Shown: one piece after another, positions 1 to 4,843 of the stretch
Position numbering within the stretch: position 1 is the first letter of the stretch
Layout: the number at the start of each line of letters is the position of its first letter
Source: CAZAFN01 sp964484795
Lineage (GTDB): Bacteria > Pseudomonadota > Alphaproteobacteria > Methylaequorales > Methylaequoraceae
Assembly: GCA_964484795.1 (NCBI GenBank)
Contig: CAZAFN010000024.1
Coordinates: 1-23,249 of the forward strand
DNA: 23,249 bases
Reading direction: 5' to 3'
Program-made: the position numbers and the translations under genes
The notes under the pieces: model-generated
Told to the model about the DNA's origin: nothing
What the model saw: only the letters and a program-made list of their open reading frames with translations
Databases searched by the model: none

Positions 1-330
1 GAGAAGAAGGAAGCGACTGAAGCCAAGGATGATGAGAAAAAGGCAGAAGCGACTGAGGCCAAGGATGATGAGAAAAAGGCGGAAGCGACTGAGGCCAAGG
101 AATCAGAAGAAGAAAAAAAGGAAGAGGCAGTTGAGGCCAAAGGAGAGGAAAAGGAGAAAGAAACAAAGCCTGATGGAGTGAATACAAAAGAAGGTTTTTT
201 AAAATCAGAAGAGGAATTACTTAGAATTCATGAAGAAAGAGAAAAGCAAAAAAAACTAGAAGCTGAAAAAAGTGAAAGTAAGGATTCAGACGAAAAAGTC
301 TCAACAGATTCAAGCGAAGAAAAAAAATAA
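1..330 (+). CDS. C-terminal part of an acidic Lys/Glu/Ala-repeat protein (5' end outside window)
   Basis: Frame 1 is open from the left edge to the TAA at 328-330, giving 109 residues. The first half is built of near-identical 12-residue units of the type EATEAKDDEKKA. The second half is a highly charged stretch that looks helical or disordered, with a short less repetitive segment (KEGFLKSEEELLRIHEER) before a Glu/Lys/Ser-rich tail. No catalytic or membrane motif is visible. The next gene starts 3 nt after the stop, so the two are probably cotranscribed. Adjacent genes are flagellar, so a flagellar or envelope role is possible, but nothing in this fragment identifies a family. The repeat part is visibly richer in G+C than the rest of the window. 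Confidence 0.75.
   Translation, partial: EKKEATEAKDDEKKAEATEAKDDEKKAEATEAKESEEEKKEEAVEAKGEEKEKETKPDGVNTKEGFLKSEEELLRIHEEREKQKKLEAEKSESKDSDEKVSTDSSEEKK
10..101 (+). repeat. 36-bp in-frame tandem direct repeat
   Basis: Two full units start at 10 and 46 and a 20-bp partial unit starts at 82. Units 1 and 2 differ at only two positions, one being GAA versus GAG. Each unit encodes 12 residues (EATEAKDDEKKA). The nine bases before position 10 look like the end of another unit lacking one codon, so the array probably continues left of the window. Degenerate copies follow to about 160. In-frame tandem repeats like this can change in number by replication slippage. Confidence 0.85.
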
Positions 331-333
331 AAA

Positions 334-678
334 GTGAAAATTTACAAAATATGTCTCTTTTTTTTGTTTTCATTCTTAATAAGTTGTGAAGATCTTTTTT
401 TAAGATTTAAGTATGAAACTTATGAATGCGGAAAGAATAAGTTTAATTTAAAAAAAATATTTGTTAAAAATTATTCTGTAGGAGATTTTGTTGATGTGGA
501 GATGGATGATTTAACTCATCGTTTCAAAATAATTGAAAATTCTGAAAATTTTATGGTAATTGAAGAAAATAATCCAAACATCACAATCAAAATCAATAAA
601 TCAACAGATGAACTTGATGCAAGGGTAAAAAACCACATTTACAAACTTAATTGTGAAAAACATTTATTTAGAATGTAA
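334..678 (+). CDS. small predicted lipoprotein, family not recognised
   Basis: 114 residues with a GTG start 3 nt after the preceding stop. The N-terminus is a short basic and hydrophobic signal (MKIYKICLFFLFSFL) followed by a lipobox-like ISC with Cys18, so it is probably a lipid-anchored periplasmic or outer-membrane protein. The remaining roughly 95 residues alternate hydrophobic and charged residues in a beta-like pattern and contain Cys32 and Cys107, which could form a disulfide. No enzymatic motif is seen. Its position next to the flagellar operon and its size would fit an accessory envelope protein, but function is unknown. It converges on the 682-1107 gene with only 3 nt between stop codons. 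Confidence 0.7.
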   Translation: MKIYKICLFFLFSFLISCEDLFLRFKYETYECGKNKFNLKKIFVKNYSVGDFVDVEMDDLTHRFKIIENSENFMVIEENNPNITIKINKSTDELDARVKNHIYKLNCEKHLFRM

Positions 679-681
679 AAT

Positions 682-1107
682 TTAAACTTTGCCGTGATAT
701 TTTATTATAGGCTCAATTTCTTCTTTAGTCATACCTGTAATTGACGAAATTTCATCAATGCTTTTACCATCATTAGCCATATTTATTGCCGTTGTTATGC
801 TTGATTCTTGTTTTGATGAATCAGCTAAACGAGAAATTTCTTGGTCAAGCTTATCTAATGTATACTTGTAGTCTTGGAGAATTTTTTTTTGATCAGAGAA
901 AACTAACTCAAAAGATCTAAATTTTTCAATAAAATCTTTCAATGCTCTTTCAATCATTTGGATCTTTAATGTATTAGAATTATGTTTTTTTTGATCAAAA
1001 TATATAGAAATTAAGATGACGATAACTAGAAAAAAAAATAGAAAAAAAAACAATTTTAGAAATGCACCCGTAGGGTCATTTTCCATAAGGTTTCTGAGAA
1101 AATTCAT
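682..1107 (-). CDS. membrane-anchored coiled-coil protein with C-terminal DUF6115/DUF2802-like helix-turn-helix module
   Basis: 141 residues. One membrane segment lies at about residues 16-36, followed by a long heptad-like helical region at about 44-98. The C-terminus (about 104-138, with SIDEISSITGMTKEEIEPI) resembles the short helix-turn-helix-like motif at the end of DUF6115 and DUF2802 proteins, which are often encoded in flagellar and chemotaxis clusters. Most of the protein should face the cytoplasm. It is the last gene of the leftward flgP-flgT-LysM-flgA-flgM-flgN operon, 37 nt after flgN. Its own promoter is possible, since GTCGTTAA occurs upstream on the minus strand at 1133-1140, but no good -35 box goes with it. 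Role inferred only as flagellum-associated. Confidence 0.65.
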   Translation of the reverse strand: MNFLRNLMENDPTGAFLKLFFFLFFFLVIVILISIYFDQKKHNSNTLKIQMIERALKDFIEKFRSFELVFSDQKKILQDYKYTLDKLDQEISRLADSSKQESSITTAINMANDGKSIDEISSITGMTKEEIEPIIKYHGKV

Positions 1108-1144
1108 ATGACTATATTATTCTCTTATTTATTTAACGACAACT

Positions 1145-1423
1145 TTAATTAATTTTTTGCGTTTCTAGATATTTTTGGAATTGTAAGAATATTTGTTCGT
1201 TTGTCTCTTGCCTTGCAGTCAGATCATTAAGTAAAACCCTTATTTCTTGGACTTTATCCAGATACTCCTGAGGCTTGTTAGCGATTGAACCCTGTTTAAT
1301 GATTTCCTGAATAACAACAGCGGATTCTTCAACCCTTTTTGACAAATCATCTAACTTTTCCGGGTCTTTTGATTCGATTGCTTCTTTAAGAAGATCGATT
1401 ATAGTTTGTAGTTTTGGATCCAT
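1145..1423 (-). CDS. flgN: probable FlgN-type flagellar export chaperone
   Basis: 92 residues, almost entirely predicted helix, with no signal peptide or membrane segment. It lies 19 nt downstream of flgM, the usual place for flgN, whose product binds the C-termini of the hook-filament junction proteins FlgK and FlgL and delivers them to the export gate. The C-terminal part (VLLNDLTARQETNEQIFLQF) has the amphipathic pattern with an Asn near the end that is common in FlgN and FliT chaperones. At 92 residues it is shorter than typical FlgN (about 140). Sequence similarity alone is weak in this family, so the call rests mainly on context. A FliT-like chaperone or an unrelated coiled coil is the alternative. 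Confidence 0.45.
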   Translation of the reverse strand: MDPKLQTIIDLLKEAIESKDPEKLDDLSKRVEESAVVIQEIIKQGSIANKPQEYLDKVQEIRVLLNDLTARQETNEQIFLQFQKYLETQKIN

Positions 1424-1442
1424 TAACTGCAGAGTTCTTTAC

Positions 1443-1763
1443 TTAATCTTTCATTTCCTTATATGCGTCAAACAGTGCATCAGCAATTTTATTAAGATCT
1501 ATTGGATAAGAACCGTTTGCAATTGCAGCCTTTATTCTTGAAGTTGAAACCTTATCAATTGGAGGTTCTTTAGCCATATCCTTGATCCTCTCTTTACTTA
1601 TGAACTTGGAGACCTTTCCATTATCAGTATCAACTCTTGCTTTCTTGCTATGATCAATCTGTTGAACTTTAACTGCGTTTGTCTTACCATCAGCTGTTTT
1701 TAAACTACTGTTTGAGCTGTTAAGATCAGAACTGCTAATTTTATTTTTAATTTGATCAATCAT
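1443..1763 (-). CDS. flgM: anti-sigma-28 factor FlgM
   Basis: 106 residues. The N-terminal half is Ser/Lys/Asp-rich and looks disordered, as expected for FlgM. The C-terminal part (about 68-98) carries the family signature: PIDKVSTSRIKAAIANGSYP followed by IDLNKIADALF, which forms the helices that bind FliA. FlgM holds sigma-28 inactive until the hook-basal body is complete and then leaves the cell through the export apparatus. The partner fliA is in this window at 8908-9609. An AGGA ribosome binding site sits at 1771-1774, and a sigma-28-like promoter at 1783-1809 precedes the gene, which would make flgM part of the regulon it restrains, as in other bacteria. Confidence 0.92.
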   Translation of the reverse strand: MIDQIKNKISSSDLNSSNSSLKTADGKTNAVKVQQIDHSKKARVDTDNGKVSKFISKERIKDMAKEPPIDKVSTSRIKAAIANGSYPIDLNKIADALFDAYKEMKD

Positions 1764-1782
1764 TATATTTTCCTTTTAATAT

Positions 1783-1809
1783 TTAACGACATTAAATCAG
1801 TTTTGTTTA
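1783..1809 (-). promoter_or_regulatory. candidate sigma-28 (FliA) promoter for flgM
   Basis: Read on the minus strand the site is TAAACAAA, 11 nt, GTCGTTAA. The sigma-28 consensus is TAAAGTTT-N11-GCCGATAA, so spacing is exact, the TAAA core is intact and the -10 box matches 6 of 8 positions. It overlaps the last codons of flgA and would start transcription near 1776, giving a very short leader before the flgM AGGA site. Regulation of flgM by FliA is well known elsewhere; use of this site is inferred. Confidence 0.6.
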
Positions 1810-2513
1810 GTATTTAATACAATTTTTTTTGCATTTTCTGCAAAACCCCAGATAATCTTACCACTTTTTAAGTTTTTTACCTTTATTTTTTGCATGTAAT
1901 CAGCATTTTCTAAAGCTAGGCCTTCATCTTTTATTATTACAGTGTTGTTGAGGTTGTTTTCAATGATTACAACAGAATTTTTTTCAATCATCCAATCTTT
2001 TTGTATGTTGGAATAATGTATAGGTCTGTTTGATGAGATAGATTTGCTTAATTTTTTTCCTATCAAGTCTTTTTTATCAGTTACTATGCCATTATTTGCT
2101 CTAGAAATGTTTTTCTTTATAACAATAATATCTTCTTCAGTAATTATTGTGCCACTTCTTTTGGGATTTCGTAAGGCTAACACTTCAATTTGATTTGAAT
2201 TCTTTGGATTTGCAGTTCTTTTAATTTTTGAATTTATTTTATTTCTTACTATGAAACTCCATGTGTGTGGTCCAGTACAAGTTACCTTTATTAATTTAAA
2301 AGATCCGGAAATATCATTTATTATCATGTTAGAATCATCACAATCTGGATATTTCATTTGTTCTAAGATTTTAATATTAGAAATTTGACCACTTTCGTTT
2401 AACCAATTGTCAATCAAGTTTTTTAATTCCAACCCATCCATAGTTTTGGATTCAAGATTAGAAAGACTCATTGAAAAGAGGAATAAGGTGGTTTTTATTA
2501 AAAATTTAGTCAT
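1797..2513 (-). CDS. flgA: flagellar P-ring assembly chaperone FlgA
   Basis: 238 residues with an N-terminal signal sequence (about 1-22), so periplasmic. The N-terminal domain has a Cys58/Cys79 pair in the setting YPDC...VTC...W that is typical of FlgA and probably forms a disulfide. The C-terminal half is a SAF domain: it begins near residue 107 (IEVLALRNPKRSGTIITEED), includes LIGKKLSKSISSNRPIHYSN, and ends with the FlgA-type VVIIENN...LENADYMQKIKVKNLKSGKII. Length is normal. FlgA assists assembly of FlgI into the P ring around the rod. It starts 3 nt after the LysM gene and is followed by flgM, a common order in polar flagellates. Confidence 0.9.
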   Translation of the reverse strand: MTKFLIKTTLFLFSMSLSNLESKTMDGLELKNLIDNWLNESGQISNIKILEQMKYPDCDDSNMIINDISGSFKLIKVTCTGPHTWSFIVRNKINSKIKRTANPKNSNQIEVLALRNPKRSGTIITEEDIIVIKKNISRANNGIVTDKKDLIGKKLSKSISSNRPIHYSNIQKDWMIEKNSVVIIENNLNNTVIIKDEGLALENADYMQKIKVKNLKSGKIIWGFAENAKKIVLNTKQN

Positions 2514-2516
2514 TTT

Positions 2517-2948
2517 TTAATTTCCATAAAAATATATGTGACTTCTTCTACCAGATGAGTGTGATTTCATATTTGGTTTGTTTTTTACAAGATTCATAAT
2601 TTCATTGATAGATGGAATCTTAATTTTCTTCCCTGCAAACAAATAGTTTGGATTGTTTCTAACAAATGCATGTTTATTGATTTCAATCAGGGAAACTTCT
2701 ATTATTCTCATATTAAAACCACTGTTTCCATAGTATTTTTTTAAAATTCCACTTAAGGATTCTCCAGGTTTTACCTTATGTATAACTGAGTAGTTTTGAT
2801 CTTTTATAAATTTGTTATTTTTGTCGATCTTACCATTTATTTGTTCTCCAAACTTTCCTTTGTACTCCAACACCACAAAAGGTTCGTTGCCGTTTGCATA
2901 TCTAATATTAAAAAAAATAATTAAAGTTAAAATTAAAAAAAATCTCAT
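2517..2948 (-). CDS. periplasmic LysM-domain protein (FimV-like module) in the flagellar operon
   Basis: 143 residues. A signal peptide (about 1-20, ending ANG) is followed by a short linker and one LysM-type module at about 55-112: VIHKVKPGESLSGILKKYYG, an insert, then NKHAFVRNNPNYLFAGKKIK and IP. The NxxAF...N...L..G..I.IP ending resembles the LysM of FimV/HubP proteins more than a minimal LysM. There is no transmembrane segment after the signal and no cytoplasmic domain, so unlike FimV/HubP it is a small soluble periplasmic protein. LysM modules bind peptidoglycan. Its place between flgT and flgA, with 8 and 3 nt spacing, suggests a role in anchoring or placing the basal-body rings in the cell wall. 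That role is inferred. Confidence 0.75.
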   Translation of the reverse strand: MRFFLILTLIIFFNIRYANGNEPFVVLEYKGKFGEQINGKIDKNNKFIKDQNYSVIHKVKPGESLSGILKKYYGNSGFNMRIIEVSLIEINKHAFVRNNPNYLFAGKKIKIPSINEIMNLVKNKPNMKSHSSGRRSHIYFYGN

Positions 2949-2956
2949 TTCATCAC

Positions 2957-4141
2957 CTAATTTAAAAATCTTATAACCTTTCCATTAATATCCGCTTTTT
3001 TATTTGAAGGATTAAGCACCTCAATTATAGAGTAGTTTTTCTGGGATTCACTAACAGTTACGACCACCCAATCTTGCATCGAAATATCTGGGTTGCTTTT
3101 AGAAATAAAACCAACTTTTCCAGTTTTCATCCCTTGATCAGTTCCTAATGGAACCACAAGAGTGTTTTCCATTAGTTCAGCTCTAGCTTCCAGAGGATAA
3201 CACTTTAATTGGTCTAAAACTCTGAACTGAATTTTTGATATGCTCTTTTCTAGAAAATACACTAATTTGTCAATTGGCACTTTGTAAAAAGCGTCTAAGT
3301 GATTGTAACCTGTAACATTTCCTAGAAAAAGGGAAAATTGATAATTTAGTGAGTCAACTATTTTGTAGTCTGATCCATCATAAATATTTAGTTTTATATT
3401 TATTATGGCTTCATCAGAAAATCTATTTAATCTCCCTTTGCCTGATCTTATTTTTATAATTGGATGAATCCCAAATTCCCCGTATTTCAAAACTTTTGAT
3501 TTACCCTCAACAATTGATTCATAATCAAGGCTAACAGGTGTTGTTATAGGTTTGCTTGGTTCAAAATTAAAATGAGTCGAATCAGATATTTTTATTTCAT
3601 CAATTTTTTTAAGATTTTCAAAAATGTCTCGTGAAATTAGATTAGGTAATTTTTGGCTCCAAGCTGGCAATTTGCTTGAAATGCTATAATGTGGTCTAAA
3701 ATAACTTAGATTAATATTTTCTCTCTTTGAACAATTCATTTTATTATCAAGACTGATTAGGAAAGCTTTTATTTTTATCGAGTAATGCGTTTCGTCGGTT
3801 TTTTCGTCTACAATTACAAAGTCTTTTATTGTGGATGATGGTCTAACCAAAAGATTTTCTTTAAGATTTGTATTCATATCTACATTAGAATAGCCATCAA
3901 TTTTTGCTCCAGCTTGAAGACTTGCAAGATATAAAGCATCATCTAGTGCTCTTTTTCTAGCCAATGTTTCATCGCCATTAATTATTACAGACCTACCTTC
4001 TGCAATAATAACTTTGTGATCAAAGTCATTGGCAATTAAATAAGTTGCACCGAACAAAAAAAATAACAATGTAGTAAAGAAAACTACAAGTTCTTTAATA
4101 AAGGTGTCAACTTTGTTATAGGCTAATTTTTTCAATTTCAA
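2957..4141 (-). CDS. flgT: flagellar ring protein FlgT (H-ring family)
   Basis: 394 residues, close to the length of Vibrio FlgT. A hydrophobic segment at about 18-38 serves as signal peptide after an unusually long basic N-region. The next domain has the FlgT N-terminal pattern: IIAEGRSVIINGDETLARKR, then ALDDALYLASLQAGAKIDGY, and a VDEKTDETHYSIKIKAFLI strand. The C-terminus (about 328-393) has the VVPLGTDQGMKTGK type of beta-rich ending seen in FlgT. In Vibrio, FlgT forms the H ring around the LP ring and is needed for stator ring assembly and for flagella to stay on the outside of the cell. It lies 6 nt after flgP, whose product also belongs to that outer-membrane ring system. Confidence 0.82.
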   Translation of the reverse strand: MKLKKLAYNKVDTFIKELVVFFTTLLFFLFGATYLIANDFDHKVIIAEGRSVIINGDETLARKRALDDALYLASLQAGAKIDGYSNVDMNTNLKENLLVRPSSTIKDFVIVDEKTDETHYSIKIKAFLISLDNKMNCSKRENINLSYFRPHYSISSKLPAWSQKLPNLISRDIFENLKKIDEIKISDSTHFNFEPSKPITTPVSLDYESIVEGKSKVLKYGEFGIHPIIKIRSGKGRLNRFSDEAIINIKLNIYDGSDYKIVDSLNYQFSLFLGNVTGYNHLDAFYKVPIDKLVYFLEKSISKIQFRVLDQLKCYPLEARAELMENTLVVPLGTDQGMKTGKVGFISKSNPDISMQDWVVVTVSESQKNYSIIEVLNPSNKKADINGKVIRFLN

Positions 4142-4147
4142 CCTACT

Positions 4148-4648
4148 TTATAGAGTTTGAGCTGATCTGAACAAATATGCAACCATATCCTGATCAATTT
4201 CTAAAACTGTTTCATAAGTATCAGATCCGGTTGGGTTGATTCGAACAGTTCTTGCACCTCTAATTACTCCTGAGACTATGCCTCTGAAAGTGTCATTTTG
4301 AACCATTAAGTCTATAACTGTAGTATTACTATCTACTTTTAAACCGTGAATTTGTTCAGCTAACTCTCTCATTGCTGACATTCTTGCTGCTCTAATAGCC
4401 ATAAGTCTTTTTTGTTCAAGACTTTGACCAGGTTGTGTTGAAACAACAGCGTATCCCGTTGCAGTTAGTGTTGGGAAGGTAATTGATGCTCCATCCAATA
4501 GTTCTTTTGTTTTATTTAGTTGATTTGTCGGAGCTGAATAATCATCTCCACTTGCTCCAGACAGTTGAGAAGTTCTCATATTTTGCATCAAACCAGATAC
4601 ACAAGACTGAGTTAAAAAAATTAAAATTACTAATAATGTTTTCTTCAT
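4148..4648 (-). CDS. flgP: flagellar outer-membrane lipoprotein FlgP (LPP20 family)
   Basis: 166 residues. The signal peptide ends in a lipobox (LTQSC, Cys16), so the mature protein is lipid-anchored. The core at about 64-135 is LPP20-like: ATGYAVVSTQPGQSLEQKRL followed by MAIRAARMSAMRELAEQIHG, the amphipathic helix and strand arrangement of FlgP. FlgP is needed for motility in Vibrio and forms the basal disk in Campylobacter. It is the first gene of the leftward flagellar operon and is preceded by a sigma-54 site at 4688-4703. The usual partner gene flgO is not present next to it in this window. Confidence 0.82.
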   Translation of the reverse strand: MKKTLLVILIFLTQSCVSGLMQNMRTSQLSGASGDDYSAPTNQLNKTKELLDGASITFPTLTATGYAVVSTQPGQSLEQKRLMAIRAARMSAMRELAEQIHGLKVDSNTTVIDLMVQNDTFRGIVSGVIRGARTVRINPTGSDTYETVLEIDQDMVAYLFRSAQTL

Positions 4649-4687
4649 GTTGTTAATCCTTAATCTTAAAGTTATTATTCATGTTAC

Positions 4688-4703
4688 TGCACAAATTATG
4701 CCA
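4688..4703 (-). promoter_or_regulatory. sigma-54 promoter for the flgP-flgT operon
   Basis: The minus-strand sequence is TGGCATAATTTGTGCA. It has the invariant GG and GC dinucleotides separated by exactly 10 nt and agrees with the consensus TGGCAC-N5-TTGCW except for two positions. Transcription would start near 4677, about 28 nt before the flgP start codon. An enhancer-binding activator of the FlrA/FlrC/FleQ type would be required; none is encoded in the window. Confidence 0.7.
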
Positions 4704-4739
4704 TTTAATATCCTAACGACTAGAGGGGCACTTTATATA

Positions 4740-4755
4740 TGGCATACTCCTTGCA
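4740..4755 (+). promoter_or_regulatory. sigma-54 promoter for the flhA-flhF-flhG-fliA operon
   Basis: The sequence TGGCATACTCCTTGCA matches the -24/-12 consensus TGGCAC-N5-TTGCA at all but one position, with GG-N10-GC spacing. The expected start is near 4767, about 77 nt upstream of the flhA ATG, leaving a leader that contains a 14-bp palindrome. In Vibrio and Pseudomonas the flhA-flhF-flhG-fliA genes are likewise transcribed with sigma-54. Confidence 0.78.
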
Positions 4756-4812
4756 TCTTATAGGTTATGAAAAAAAATAGATCAAAGTCCTCGGTTTTGT
4801 TGGGGTTTTTTA

Positions 4813-4826
4813 GTCAATATATTGAC
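4813..4826. repeat. 14-bp perfect palindrome in the flhA leader
   Basis: GTCAATATATTGAC is its own reverse complement and lies 17 nt before the flhA start codon. A copy with one changed base (GTCAACATATTGAC) occurs at 6843-6856 inside the end of flhA, about 100 nt before the flhF start. It could be an operator for a dimeric regulator or simply chance in AT-rich DNA. Confidence 0.45.
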
Positions 4827-4843
4827 ATTGTTAGGGTAAAAAG

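Larger units (their letters stand above)
4649..4843. promoter_or_regulatory. divergent flagellar control region between flgP and flhA
   Basis: This 195-bp gap is the longest in the window. It contains two oppositely facing sigma-54 sites (4688-4703 minus, 4740-4755 plus), 36 bp between them, and a 14-bp perfect palindrome at 4813-4826 in the flhA leader. The stretch between the two sites (4704-4739) is a possible place for an activator, and it holds GTCGTTA read on the minus strand at 4714-4720. No coding sequence is supported here. Confidence 0.7.

Noticed and set aside
1..160. CRISPR-like array at the left edge
   Set aside because: The repeats are directly adjacent, in frame and coding, without spacers.
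1133..1160. Sigma-28 promoter for the coiled-coil gene
   Set aside because: GTCGTTAA is present, but the sequence at the right distance (CAAAAAAT) is a poor -35 box in an A-rich tract.
4789..4811. CCTC/GGGG hairpin followed by six T in the flhA leader as an attenuator
   Set aside because: Only a 4-bp stem with a G-T pair and a 9-nt loop; too weak to support as a terminator.
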